Shown here piece by piece: positions 45,140-54,613 of a stretch of 64,000 nucleotides of DNA. Numbering within the stretch: position 1 is the first letter of the stretch; each line of letters opens with the position of its first letter. The notes beneath the pieces were generated by a model that saw nothing but the letters and a program-made list of their open reading frames with translations, ran no database searches and had not been told where the DNA came from. Position numbers and translations under genes: made by a program. The stretch is from assembly GCF_016745395.1 (NCBI RefSeq), contig NZ_JAERVJ010000010.1, positions 77,083-141,082 on the forward strand, in the 5' to 3' direction. This DNA is from Methylocystis sp. Sn-Cys. GTDB taxonomy: Bacteria > Pseudomonadota > Alphaproteobacteria > Rhizobiales > Beijerinckiaceae.

Positions 45140-47266
45140 TCAAAATGCGGCGCGCAGCCTCAGGGCGAAGACATTGATCGGCCCGCGCGCGGCGTTATGC
45201 GCGGGATCGACAATAAGCTGATAATCGAATGTTGCGTCCATGTTCTTGCCGAAGCCCAGCTTGTAATAGGCTTCTATGTTTTTCTCGCCGGCGTAGGAGA
45301 GTGCGCCATCGCCAATGTAAACACTCGTGCCGCCCAATCCGAAATAACGCACGCGATCGCCATGCAGACCGCTCAGCGCCCCCGCGGCGCCGATTTCGTC
45401 GTCCTCGCGCCCCCATAAAGCGCCCGCGGCGACGAGGCCCATCGAGAGCTGCCTGTCGACATCGGTGTAATCGACGGTTTCGTATCGGCCGTCCGTCATG
45501 CTCGCGCGCAGGAAGAACCCGAGATTCGGCATCAATTGCTGCTTGATGTTGATCCCGCCGCCCATTTTCACCGCGCGGCGACGCGCCGGGCCCACCTGGG
45601 GAGGAAGCTGGCCGGTCATCAAGGCGTAGTCTATGAGGTCGTTGACTTTGCTCAGATAGCCGTTGTCGCCATAAAGCAGGAATTTGATCGCGCCCGGCTG
45701 GTTGAATAGCGCGTAACGCGCTTCGATCTCCCCGACGCCCATGAACTGGCGAAAGAGTTGCGGCTCGATGTCGAGGCCGTTGGGAATTTTCGAGAGCTGA
45801 AAGACCCCGCCGCGAGCGGTCCACCAATCCTGTTTCCACTCGACCGCGAGGCCATGGGTATAGCCCCAGGAGTCGGCGGCGTAGTCGAAGGCGCCCATCG
45901 TGTTGAAGGCGAAATTCAAAAAGCCTGTCGTTGGATCATGTGCGTAGATATTGTCGTCGAAGACGTCGCCCACGGCAAATTTGCCGAGCGTTATGATGAT
46001 GCGATCCTTATCGACGAGGCCGGAGATTTGGTTCTGCGTCGACTCCAGCACCTCGCTGTGCGAACCTTCATCAGGGTCCCTGCTGCGTTCGCCGTCGCTG
46101 AGCCCAATGATCTGGCGCAGAAAGTAGCGCTGGAATCGCATATACGGCGCGGCGCGGCCGACCTTCGCGACGGCGCTGTCCACATAGGCGGCCGAACCAA
46201 CCGAGTTCGCCAAGCCATAGCCCTGATCGATTTCGGGATTGAGATAGACGGCGCCGCCTTCCCACAGCCGCAGGCCGAGAAAGGCATTCGTCGTCGAGCC
46301 AACATTGGCCTTGCCGCCCGATGGAAAACTATTTGCCCCATCGTACTGCGCCCGAAATCTCGGATAGCCCTGCGCAACGAGGGTCGTCTGCGCATGGACG
46401 CTATATCGCTCGGGGGCGTCGCCATTGCCCCCCTTGTCGCCTTCGTTGCCGCCGTTCTGACGCTTGCCGTAATCGATCGAGCCGGGAATCCGGTTTTCAT
46501 CTCCGAAGTGATAGTTCAGGCCGAATCGAAGGATATGATTCTCGTTGCGCACGCGCGAGGCGTAGGCGAAACCCGCTCCGCCATCGAAGAGATGCGTGTT
46601 GAGCGATTGATTGAGAAAGAGATACTCGGCGCGAGCGGACCAATCTTTGGCGAAGGCGTATTCGAAACCCGCGCCAAGTACATATTTCATCCGGGACGAT
46701 TGCGACCAGGGGGCCGAAAATTCGGCGCCTGCGATCGATAGAGTCGCGGGCCCACGCGAACCGCCCGCCGCGACGCCGCCGGTGACATACAGGAGCGCGC
46801 GATTGAAGGCGACGCCGGCGCGACCGCGTATGGTCGCGTAATAATTTGCGCTCGAATGGGATGTCTGCGTGAAGAAGGGGAGCCCATAAGCGGGCGAAGC
46901 GGCATAGATCCCCGTCGGCCCCCGCCGCCCGTCGAGAAGGCCGAAATCAGTCTCGACGCCCCAGACCCAAGGCCCTCTTTGCCAATTATAGCCGGCCTGT
47001 GCGCCGACGGTGACGCCTGTCCGCGTGACGGAAGCTGGATAAAGGTCGAAGACCGTCGAGGTAAATCCGCTCCCCGCCTGGAGTCTCTCGCCGCCATGCA
47101 GCGGGAAGCCCGCGCCGAGGCTCGCGCCGATATACATGCCCGCCCAGGTAAAATCAGACGCCGGCGCGAAATCGGCAGTGGCCGGCTCGGCGGCGCGCGC
47201 GGTGAAAGAAGCGAGAAGCGCGCTTCCAAGGAGAAGGGCGGAGCCCGATTGTCGCAGGAACTTCAT
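45140..47266 (-). CDS. Double-barrel outer-membrane protein: Omp25-like barrel fused to an OprB-like porin
   Basis: A 708-residue exported protein. After the signal peptide (residues 1-26, ending ARAAE), residues about 35-255 form an eight-stranded OMP_b-brl/Omp25-type barrel (FTWAGMYIGASLGAGF, GAQAGYNWQ, ATIRGRAGVAFNRALLYVTGG, WSARAEYLFLN, HILRFGLNYHF). A Gly/Asn-rich linker (270-285) leads to a second, larger part (about 290-708) with OprB features (DKDRIIITLGKFAVGDVFDDN, GVFQLSKIPNG, AYYKLGF) ending in VFALRLRAAF, a barrel end signal. Both parts are usually separate proteins. It stands alone. Confidence 0.8.
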   Translation of the reverse strand: MKFLRQSGSALLLGSALLASFTARAAEPATADFAPASDFTWAGMYIGASLGAGFPLHGGERLQAGSGFTSTVFDLYPASVTRTGVTVGAQAGYNWQRGPWVWGVETDFGLLDGRRGPTGIYAASPAYGLPFFTQTSHSSANYYATIRGRAGVAFNRALLYVTGGVAAGGSRGPATLSIAGAEFSAPWSQSSRMKYVLGAGFEYAFAKDWSARAEYLFLNQSLNTHLFDGGAGFAYASRVRNENHILRFGLNYHFGDENRIPGSIDYGKRQNGGNEGDKGGNGDAPERYSVHAQTTLVAQGYPRFRAQYDGANSFPSGGKANVGSTTNAFLGLRLWEGGAVYLNPEIDQGYGLANSVGSAAYVDSAVAKVGRAAPYMRFQRYFLRQIIGLSDGERSRDPDEGSHSEVLESTQNQISGLVDKDRIIITLGKFAVGDVFDDNIYAHDPTTGFLNFAFNTMGAFDYAADSWGYTHGLAVEWKQDWWTARGGVFQLSKIPNGLDIEPQLFRQFMGVGEIEARYALFNQPGAIKFLLYGDNGYLSKVNDLIDYALMTGQLPPQVGPARRRAVKMGGGINIKQQLMPNLGFFLRASMTDGRYETVDYTDVDRQLSMGLVAAGALWGREDDEIGAAGALSGLHGDRVRYFGLGGTSVYIGDGALSYAGEKNIEAYYKLGFGKNMDATFDYQLIVDPAHNAARGPINVFALRLRAAF

Positions 47267-47481
47267 GAACCGCTTCTAACGCCGGTCAAATGACGCGCCG
47301 AAGACGCAAAAGAACGCACATGCTGAGATGACGAAAAAATCGGGTTTGTGTGATGCCACGGCAACGGTCGAGCCTCTCGCAGTCTGGCGCGCTTCTTGCC
47401 TCTGCCCTTCGCAAGCCTGATCGGAAGCCTGTAGGGGCCCCGAGCAAGAAGGCGCCGGGGCAAAGAGAGGAGCGTCGACAA

Positions 47482-48927
47482 GTGGATCAGCGCGTGACGC
47501 AATTCGATGAAATGGGTGGCCTCGACGGTCTGACCCGCGCTCCTTATCAAAAACTCTCGCAATGGCTCGCCGCCTCCCCTCCGGAACTTCTCGCCTCCCG
47601 CCGCGAACAAGCGGAGCTCCTCTTCCGCCGCATCGGCATCACCTTCGCCGTCTATGGCGCGCAGGACGCCACGGAGCGCCTCATCCCCTTCGATATTCTC
47701 CCGCGGATCATCGCCAGAAGCGAATGGGCCGCGCTCGAGAAGGGGCTCGTGCAGCGCATAACGGCGCTCAATCTTTTCCTCAAAGACATTTATGGCAAGG
47801 GCGAAATCCTCAAGGCCGGCAAGATTCCGAGCGAGCTCGTCTATCACAATCCCGGCTATTGCCCCGAGATGGCGGGCCGCCGCGTGCCGCACGACGTCTA
47901 TGTGCAAATCGCCGGCGTAGACATCGTGCGCACCGACGACCACGGGTTCTATGTGCTGGAAGACAACGCCCGGACCCCGTCGGGCGTCTCGTATATGCTC
48001 GAAAACCGCGAAGTGATGATGCGGCTTTTCCCCGATCTCTTCTCCATGCATCGCGTCGCGCCCATCGAGGATTACCCCGACGAGCTGCTCGCGACGCTGC
48101 GCTCGGTCGCGCCACCCCGCGCGTCACACGAGCCGACCATCGCGCTGATGACGCCGGGACAATATAATTCCGCCTATTACGAGCACTCCTTCCTGGCGGA
48201 CAAGCTCGGCGTGGAGCTCGTCGAAGGGCGCGACCTCTTCGTGAAAGACGACGTGGTCTATATGCGCACGACCGAAGGGCCGCGTCGCGTCGACGTTATT
48301 TACCGCCGCATCGACGACGATTTCCTCGATCCGCTCACCTTCCGCCCCGATTCAGCCCTGGGCGTTCCGGGGCTGATCGGCGCCTACCACGCAGGCAATG
48401 TGACGCTCGCGAATGCAGTTGGCACCGGCGTCGCGGACGACAAGGCGATGTACACCTACATGCCCGACATCATCCGCTTCTATCTCGGGCAAGAGCCGCT
48501 GCTGCAGAATGTCCCGACTTGGCGATGCCGGGAGCCGGAAGCGCTTTCCTATGTGCTCGACCATCTCGACGAGCTGGTGGTCAAAGAGGTCAATGGCTCC
48601 GGCGGCTATGGCATGCTCGTCGGCCCGCACGCCTCCAAGGCGCAGGTGGAAGAATTCCGCGCAAAGCTGAATGCGCAACCCGATAATTTCATCGCCCAGC
48701 CGACGCTTGCCCTGTCGACCTGTCCGATCTCTGTCGCCGAGGGCATCGCGCCCCGGCATGTCGATCTGAGGCCCTTCGTGCTGCAGGGCGCGCATGGCGT
48801 GCGCGTCGTGCCGGGGGGCCTCACCCGCGTGGCGATGACCGAAAGATCGCTCGTCGTGAATTCCAGCCAGGGCGGCGGGACGAAAGACACCTGGGTGATC
48901 GACGACGCGATCTTGGGGCAGGCATGA
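47482..48927 (+). CDS. Circularly permuted ATP-grasp protein (DUF404/407)
   Basis: A 481-residue member of the type 2 circularly permuted ATP-grasp family. Key stretches are NPGYCPEMAGRRVPHDVYVQIAG, FYVLEDNARTPSGVSYMLENR, DVIYRRIDDDFLDPL and ELVVKEVNGSGGYGM, the last being the ATP-binding Lys region. Such proteins are predicted peptide ligases and nearly always occur with alpha-E and transglutaminase genes, as here. GTG at 47482 is preferred (GAGAGGAG upstream); the open frame extends 44 codons further with basic, low-similarity sequence. Stop overlaps the next ATG by four bases. Confidence 0.88.
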   Translation: MDQRVTQFDEMGGLDGLTRAPYQKLSQWLAASPPELLASRREQAELLFRRIGITFAVYGAQDATERLIPFDILPRIIARSEWAALEKGLVQRITALNLFLKDIYGKGEILKAGKIPSELVYHNPGYCPEMAGRRVPHDVYVQIAGVDIVRTDDHGFYVLEDNARTPSGVSYMLENREVMMRLFPDLFSMHRVAPIEDYPDELLATLRSVAPPRASHEPTIALMTPGQYNSAYYEHSFLADKLGVELVEGRDLFVKDDVVYMRTTEGPRRVDVIYRRIDDDFLDPLTFRPDSALGVPGLIGAYHAGNVTLANAVGTGVADDKAMYTYMPDIIRFYLGQEPLLQNVPTWRCREPEALSYVLDHLDELVVKEVNGSGGYGMLVGPHASKAQVEEFRAKLNAQPDNFIAQPTLALSTCPISVAEGIAPRHVDLRPFVLQGAHGVRVVPGGLTRVAMTERSLVVNSSQGGGTKDTWVIDDAILGQA

Positions 48928-50012
48928 TGCTCGACGCCCGCCCCTCCATCGACGAAATCGAGCGGCGCAGCCAGGAATCCGGCGAGACCGCAGCCCATCT
49001 CCCTGCCCCGCTCGAGACGATCAGACAGGACATCAGCCGCGAGCGCGCGCAAACGGAACGCCCTATGCTTTCAAGCACCGCCGACAATCTTTATTGGCTC
49101 GCGCGCTATATGGAGCGCGCCGATTTCCTCGCGCGCGCCATCGAGGCGTCCCGGCGCCTCGCGACATTGCCGAAAGCCTATGGCGGCGCCGAAACCGAAT
49201 GGGAAAGCGTGCTTCTCTCCTCCGGCGCCGCGCAGGCCTTCGAGCAGACGGGCAAGCCGATTACCGAAAGCAATATCATCGAGTTCCTGACTTTCTCGCG
49301 CGACAACCCGGGCTCGATCCGCAATTGCATCGAATTTGCTCGCACCAACGCCCGCGCGGTGCGCACCGCCCTGACGGTGGAAATGTGGGAGGCGATCAAC
49401 GGCGCCTATCTCGAATTGAAAGCGATGGAGGCGCGTCGCGGCGCCTATTCGGCCGACGAGCTCGGGCGCTTCCTCGATTTCGTCAAGCAAACCTCGCTCA
49501 TCTATGACGGCGGCGCCTATCGCACCATGCTGCGAAACGACGCCTATTGGTTCTCGCGCGTCGGACTATTCGTGGAGCGCGCGGACAACACGGCCCGGCT
49601 CCTGGACGTAAAATACCACGTGCTGCTGCCGGATAAGGAAGTCATCGGCGGCTCGCTCGACTATTTCCAATGGGCGGCGATTTTGCGCGCGGTCTCGGCG
49701 CACACTGCCTATCACTGGGTCTATCGCACGAGCATGAAGCCCTGGCTCGTCGCCGATTTGCTCATCCTGCGCCCGGAGATGCCGCGCTCGCTCATCTCCT
49801 GCTACGAGAGCATCGTGCGCAATCTCGATAGTCTTGCCCGCGCTCACGGCCGGCAGGGCGCAGCGCAGCGTCAGGCGCGCAACATGTACGGCAAGCTCGA
49901 AACGATGACCATGGAGCACGTCTTCCAGGGCGGGCTGCACGAGTTCATCCAAAGCTTCATCAGCGAGAACAACCGCCTCGGTTCGCTGATCTCCGAGCAA
50001 TATCTCTTCTAG
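48924..50012 (+). CDS. Alpha-E domain protein (DUF403)
   Basis: A 362-residue (or 315-residue) helical protein of the alpha-E family. The domain starts at MLSSTADNLYWLARYMERADFLAR (residue 48 onward) and continues with SIRNCIEFARTNARAVR and GLFVERADNTARLLDVKYH. The first ATG overlaps the ATP-grasp stop by ATGA, favouring the long form even though residues 1-47 have no family counterpart; the alternative start is 49065. Function is unknown but tied to the ATP-grasp partner. Confidence 0.87.
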   Translation: MMLDARPSIDEIERRSQESGETAAHLPAPLETIRQDISRERAQTERPMLSSTADNLYWLARYMERADFLARAIEASRRLATLPKAYGGAETEWESVLLSSGAAQAFEQTGKPITESNIIEFLTFSRDNPGSIRNCIEFARTNARAVRTALTVEMWEAINGAYLELKAMEARRGAYSADELGRFLDFVKQTSLIYDGGAYRTMLRNDAYWFSRVGLFVERADNTARLLDVKYHVLLPDKEVIGGSLDYFQWAAILRAVSAHTAYHWVYRTSMKPWLVADLLILRPEMPRSLISCYESIVRNLDSLARAHGRQGAAQRQARNMYGKLETMTMEHVFQGGLHEFIQSFISENNRLGSLISEQYLF

Positions 50013-50105
50013 CTTCAGGCGCTTTCGGCTGGCTAAATGGCGAGATGGAAACCGGCGCGGCAGGTAGAAACGACACGAAAGCCGCGCCTCTTCGACGAGC
50101 GTCCC

Positions 50106-50936
50106 ATGCGTATCCGCATCCGCCACGAAACAACCTGCCGCTATCTCGAGCCCGTAAAAGCGGCGATCCAGAATTTGCGGCTGACCCCGCGCAATTCCGA
50201 TGGCCAGCATGTCAAAAGCTGGCGCATCGACGTCGATCGTGATTGCCGGCTGATCGCCTCGGAGGACGCCTTTGGCAATGTGGTGCATCGCTTCACGGCC
50301 GACGGTCCTTTCGACTCGATCACGACCACGGTCGAGGGTGAGGTGACGACCTTCGACACGGCCGGCGTCGCCTCGGGCGCCCCAGAGCGTTTTCCGCCCA
50401 CGCTCTATCTGCGTCAGACCCCACTCACCGCCCCTACACCGGCCATTGCCGACTTCGCCCGCGCGACAACGGCCAGGGAGAACGGGACGCTCGCCTCGCT
50501 CCATGCGTTGCTTTCGGCCATCCATGAGAAAATTGCATTGGAGACCGATGCGAGCGCCGCCGCGACGACCGCCGCCGCCGCCTTCGAAAGCGGGAAGGGC
50601 GAGTGTCAGGACCTTGCGCATCTTTTCATCGCCAGCGCGCGCGCGATCGGCGCGCCCGCGCGCTATGTCAGCGGCTATTACCTCCGCGACGACAATGATT
50701 ATGGGGTCGCGGGCCACGCCTGGGCGGAGGCCTATGTCGAAAATCTCGGCTGGGTTGGATTTGACCCGGCCAATTGCGTGTCTCCCGGAGAGCGGCACAT
50801 TCGCTTGGCGATTGCGCTGGATAAGCTCGGCGCCGCCCCGATTCGCGGCGCGCATGCCGGCGGCGCCGGCGAAAGCGTGGATGTCAGGGTCCGGGCCACG
50901 CGGACACAGACTCAGTCTCAGTCTCAGGCGCAGTAG
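50106..50936 (+). CDS. Transglutaminase-like cysteine protease family protein
   Basis: A 276-residue protein with the catalytic triad Cys167 (GKGECQDLAH), His204 (GHAWAEAYV) and Asp220 (WVGFDPAN). The N-terminal half is the bacterial transglutaminase-like beta domain (IRIRHETTCRYLEPVKAAIQNLRLTPR). It closes the ATP-grasp / alpha-E / transglutaminase set, proposed to make and cut a peptide. The start MRIRIRHET is favoured over an earlier ATG. The tail is Gln/Thr-rich repeats (TQTQSQSQAQ). Confidence 0.9.
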   Translation: MRIRIRHETTCRYLEPVKAAIQNLRLTPRNSDGQHVKSWRIDVDRDCRLIASEDAFGNVVHRFTADGPFDSITTTVEGEVTTFDTAGVASGAPERFPPTLYLRQTPLTAPTPAIADFARATTARENGTLASLHALLSAIHEKIALETDASAAATTAAAAFESGKGECQDLAHLFIASARAIGAPARYVSGYYLRDDNDYGVAGHAWAEAYVENLGWVGFDPANCVSPGERHIRLAIALDKLGAAPIRGAHAGGAGESVDVRVRATRTQTQSQSQAQ

Positions 50937-50953
50937 CGACGGACATCACGCTA

Positions 50954-50997
50954 GCGCGCTTTCCGCGCGCATGGAATCATGTGCCCGGAAAGCGCGC
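50954..50997. repeat. Inverted repeat after the transglutaminase gene
   Basis: GCGCGCTTTCCG (50954-50965) pairs perfectly with CGGAAAGCGCGC (50986-50997) around a 20-base loop. There is no T-tract. It may be a transcript end or a dispersed repeat; the neighbouring GAGCGCATTC motif at 51012 also occurs at 24487. Confidence 0.55.
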
Positions 50998-51056
50998 CGA
51001 TTCAGAAGTCGGAGCGCATTCTTCGCAAAAGCCGATCAACTTTTGCAGGATGCGCT

Positions 51057-51413
51057 TTAGGCTGCGAATTGCTGCGGCGGCGCATTCTCGGCGGCGGCTA
51101 TCGGCGCCTGCTCGGCCCAGCGAAGCCGGTCGGCGTAAAGAAGCAATTCAACCGCGCCCGTTCTCTGCAAGGCCTCGAAGACGCGCGGCCAAACTCTTTT
51201 CTTGGCCCAGCGGTGATACCGCGTATAAGTTGTATACCACTTGCCGAATTCGGGCGGGAGGTCGCGCCAAGGCGCGCCTGTTCGGGCAACCCAGAAAACG
51301 GCCTCCAGAAAGAGACGGTTGTTGCGGCCATGGCACCCGGGATCGCCCTCTTTTCCGGGTAGAATATTTGCGACAGCCTCCCAAGCCTCGTCCGATAATA
51401 CTCTTTCAGCCAC
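51057..51413 (-). pseudogene. Remnant of an IS5-family transposase (N-terminal part only)
   Basis: A 118-codon open frame matching the N-terminal (DUF4096-type) part of IS5/IS427 transposases: LSDEAWEAVANILP, NNRLFLEAVFWVARTGAPWRDLPPEFGKW, RYHRWAKKRVWPRVFEAL. After FEALQ the similarity ends and no DDE-catalytic part follows in any frame, so it cannot transpose. It lies just ahead of the tRNA-Thr integration site, hinting at past insertions here. Confidence 0.8.
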
Positions 51414-51762
51414 CCCAGCCTCCTATCGCATTATAAAAATAAGGGACCAGCCCTGGTCCAAGCCACGCCGCAAAGGGCTCCGACCTATCGAATATGCAGA
51501 GCCCAAACGGCGCCGGCCGAGTTACAGCGACACGAATACTACCTTAGGTTGTATTTCTGATCAACCTGACAGTTTGCCTGGGATCGGAAAAAAGCCTTGC
51601 GGCTCTCCCTTTTCGGGGACGCGCCGCCGCAGACGTTTCAAAGGGCGGGGCGACTCTTTACGCGATTGCTTTGGAGTTCATTGTCCTCGCCCTTGCCACT
51701 CGGGCCGCACTATGGCAAAAGGCCCTCGTTCCGGCCGCCGCGGGCGGTTTCAGGAATTCAGC
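51414..51762. other. Intergenic stretch before tRNA-Thr, no gene seen
   Basis: About 350 bases holding the 5' end region of the IS remnant, an inverted repeat GGACCAG/CTGGTCC near 51450-51465 and presumably the tRNA promoter. I found no supported gene. Confidence 0.4.
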
Positions 51763-51837
<75 letters not shown>

Positions 51838-51938
51838 CCCACCCTCTTGATTTTGTTGCAGCCTCTTGTGTTTCGGGGCTTTTCGTCCATTCTCGCGTTA
51901 CAAACATCGTTACAAAAGCGCGAGCTGTTCGTCCGTTC

Positions 51939-53534
51939 ATGGCTACCAAGATTCGACACCTGCTCTTCCGGGAGGGGCGATATTACGCCCGAGTGGTCGT
52001 CCCCAAAGACCTGCGCAAAAATCTTGGAAAGACAGAACTCAGGATGCCGCTTGGCGCAGATCGTCGCGAAGCTATCCGCAAGCACCCGGCAGCAATAGCT
52101 AGGCTGCAAACCCGAATTAGCGACGCCCGGCGCAGAGCCATCGCTGAGGGACTAGCTCCCAGGGGCGGACCATCGCGCCCGGTAGATTTAGCGACATTGG
52201 CTTATCACCATTACGCTGAGCTCCTTGAGCTCGATAGCCGCGCGCGGAATATCTCACCCGACCTAGCGGGCGTTACCGTGCCTGAAATCAATGGGTGGTC
52301 TCTAGGGCCTCGCGAGAAGGTATTGCGGCACATTGCCAGCGGCGCTGCGTCGGAAGACGAGACTCGCGCCGTCCTGGGCGTCTGGATTGATGAATTGCAC
52401 GCTCGTGGAACCATTGCCTGCCTTGAGCAAGGCCCTCAGTGGCGAGAACTGGCCCGAACTCTTGCGTCAGTCCACCTAGAAGCGCTCCAAAGGGCTAGAG
52501 AACGCGATCAAGGCGATTTTTCGGGGGAACCCAAGTTGCGTGCTTTAACGGTCGCGCCGCCAGAGATTGAGCCCGTTTTGGTAGCCCCACTAGGCGAGCT
52601 CTTTCAAGCATACATTTCGATGCTAAGCCGCTCAGGGAACGGTGCCGAAGCCGGAAGACGCTGGCGGCCCGTGTTTGAAAGTCTGGTCAAATACCTTGGT
52701 CACGATGACGCTGCGCAGATAACACGCGCAGACCTTTTGCGGTGGCGCGAAAGCCTTGAGCCGTCGCTTTCACCTAAGACGATTCGCGACGTCTATGTCG
52801 CCGCGGTAAAAACTGTGCTGCGCTGGGCCTCAGAAAACGGGCGTATCGCGTCCAATCCTGCGGACCGCATAAAAATTAGAATAGGCCGGACACAGAAAAC
52901 TCGCGAAAAGGGGTTCACGAACGAAGAAGCGAAGAGGCTATTAAAAGCTGCAAAACAGTATGAGGCGACGCCGTCTGCCAACCCCAGCACTAGAGAAAGC
53001 AGCCATATGGTGCAGGCGAAGCGGTGGATTCCTTGGCTTTGTGCGTTCACGGGGGCGCGAGTTGCGGAAATCGCGCAGATTCGGAAAGAGGACGTGCGCC
53101 GAGAGGGTGAATGGTTTTTCTTGCGCATTACGCCTGAGGCGGGATCAACAAAGACCGGCGAGTTTCGGGATGTTCCGCTACACCCCCAGTTGGTCGAATT
53201 AGGCTTCATCTCATTCGTAGATGCGACCTCGCACGGGCCCATATTTTACTCCCTTAGCAAGCGCAGAAGTTCTCAGCATCCCGCAAAATTTGTGGCTCAA
53301 CGCTTGGCTGTATGGATTAGGACGCTAGGCGCGGTGGGAGACGTGCAGCCTAACCATGGTTGGCGTCATCGGTTTAAAACCATCGGCCGCGAATTGGGAA
53401 TTGACCAGCGCACACTTGACGCCATCCAGGGACACGCGGCACGCACTGCCGGCGAAGCCTATGGATCTGTGAACCTGAAAACGATGGCGGAAGCCGTTAG
53501 GCGCTTCCCCTGGATTGAACTCGAAGCGCCGTGA
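51939..53534 (+). CDS. Tyrosine recombinase / integrase
   Basis: A 531-residue phage-type integrase. N-terminal arm-binding region (residues 1-60) resembles DUF6538 (LLFREGRYYARVVVPKDLRK); a core-binding SAM-like domain lies near 220-310; the catalytic domain shows Arg in FTGARVAEIAQIRKED, His-x-x-Arg in HGWRHRFKT, and the Tyr nucleophile in GEAYGSV. The start MATKIRHLL avoids an open frame that runs back through the tRNA gene. Position and direction beside tRNA-Thr identify it as the enzyme inserting this element. Confidence 0.93.
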   Translation: MATKIRHLLFREGRYYARVVVPKDLRKNLGKTELRMPLGADRREAIRKHPAAIARLQTRISDARRRAIAEGLAPRGGPSRPVDLATLAYHHYAELLELDSRARNISPDLAGVTVPEINGWSLGPREKVLRHIASGAASEDETRAVLGVWIDELHARGTIACLEQGPQWRELARTLASVHLEALQRARERDQGDFSGEPKLRALTVAPPEIEPVLVAPLGELFQAYISMLSRSGNGAEAGRRWRPVFESLVKYLGHDDAAQITRADLLRWRESLEPSLSPKTIRDVYVAAVKTVLRWASENGRIASNPADRIKIRIGRTQKTREKGFTNEEAKRLLKAAKQYEATPSANPSTRESSHMVQAKRWIPWLCAFTGARVAEIAQIRKEDVRREGEWFFLRITPEAGSTKTGEFRDVPLHPQLVELGFISFVDATSHGPIFYSLSKRRSSQHPAKFVAQRLAVWIRTLGAVGDVQPNHGWRHRFKTIGRELGIDQRTLDAIQGHAARTAGEAYGSVNLKTMAEAVRRFPWIELEAP

Positions 53535-53576
53535 GCCCGGCGCTTCGAAACATTTACAAAGCCGGTCTGCGCGCCG

Positions 53577-53807
53577 TTACCGCCCCCCGTTCAGAAACTC
53601 CTTGGTCTGCTTATTAAGCCGCCCGATAGAAGTTAGAACCCTCATCTCCTCGTTAATTTTCGAAAGCTCTGCGGGATCGTCAATTTTAAGGAGAACCTGC
53701 TTTCTCAGCCGCTCAAGCTTAGAATTCAGAATGGATTCAAGCGGTGAGTCTGTTGTTTCGGTTGCCACTGGTTTTTTCATTTCCCGTATCTCTATGAGTA
53801 GCATCAC
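53577..53807 (-). CDS. Small coiled-coil protein, unknown
   Basis: A short protein of 76 residues, or 67 if it starts at MKKPVATE. The body (LNSKLERLRKQVLLKIDDPAELSKINEEMRVLTSIGRLN) is helical and charged, likely a coiled coil. I do not recognise a family. It is convergent with the integrase, 42 bases from its stop; a possible excisionase or regulator role cannot be shown. Confidence 0.5.
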   Translation of the reverse strand: MMLLIEIREMKKPVATETTDSPLESILNSKLERLRKQVLLKIDDPAELSKINEEMRVLTSIGRLNKQTKEFLNGGR

Positions 53808-54613
53808 GAAAGAGCCGTGACTTTCCCTATTATAGCGACACGTTCACCGCGACCGATCAGAAATCGCCTATTTTTACGCCCTTGATTGCGGGCTCTAAAT
53901 TTGCAGACGAAGCGACATCTCCCGTGCTTAAAGCAAGATGCGGGTGTCTTTTGATCATCGGGCACAGATTTACCCCCCTCAGGCGCGAGGAGCCGGTAAT
54001 GGAAACCAGCTCGTTTAGTTGCACCTGACAGGGATAGAGGTCATCGGTATACAGACGACGGTGGCGCGCCTAGCCTTTGATATGACACCGGGAGGAAGCC
54101 ATTCCCCGGAAATCAGCGCGGTCTACCTCCCCCTTTTGGGGGAACTTCGGTCGGCTCCTACGAGCCTCAACGCCACCGGCCCTAACTGCTACCGGTCGAC
54201 GCCACGGGTCGCGTCGCCGCGTTGCCCCGATCTTTTCCATTCTATTCAAATGGCTCTTTCGAGACCGCTTCTGAAATAGCTGCCTCACGGCTTTCACCTC
54301 CCCGTGGGTTAGGCGGGGCGATTTTCCGCTTCTCCCGGCTCGCGACTCTCTGCGGTCATGTTCCCGCCTCGGAGCCTCCTATTGTCCGGTATATGTTTTG
54401 GCCTTATCAGGGCCGCAACGTGCTGCCTGCTCGCGACTTGCCCGATGGGCGTATGCATGTGGCGCTAATAGTATAGCTGCGGCTCGAAAGTTCGTGCAAT
54501 AATTTTTGAGCTAAAGACTCACTACATGGGGGTCGCATTAGGACCCGCTTTCTAGGACTTCGACCATTTAGAAGTTCGCTCGAACATTGCAGGCGGTGAA
54601 ATTAGGACGACTT
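53808..54613. other. Unexplained 0.8-kb non-coding stretch with GC-rich hairpins
   Basis: No convincing gene in either direction. It contains several potential hairpins, e.g. CCCCC-TTTT-GGGGG at 54129-54142 and CCCCG/CGGGG near 54301-54319. Short open frames here (such as one of 86 codons starting with TTG) look like chance. It could be a structured RNA, an origin-like region or decayed DNA. Confidence 0.45.

Noticed and set aside
54019-54279. 86-codon plus-strand frame inside the unexplained stretch
   Set aside because: Needs a TTG start without a ribosome-binding site and has no protein-like composition.
53808-54613. Retron or group II intron in the gene-free stretch of the element
   Set aside because: No reverse transcriptase gene is nearby and no domain V-like hairpin or intron boundary could be recognised.
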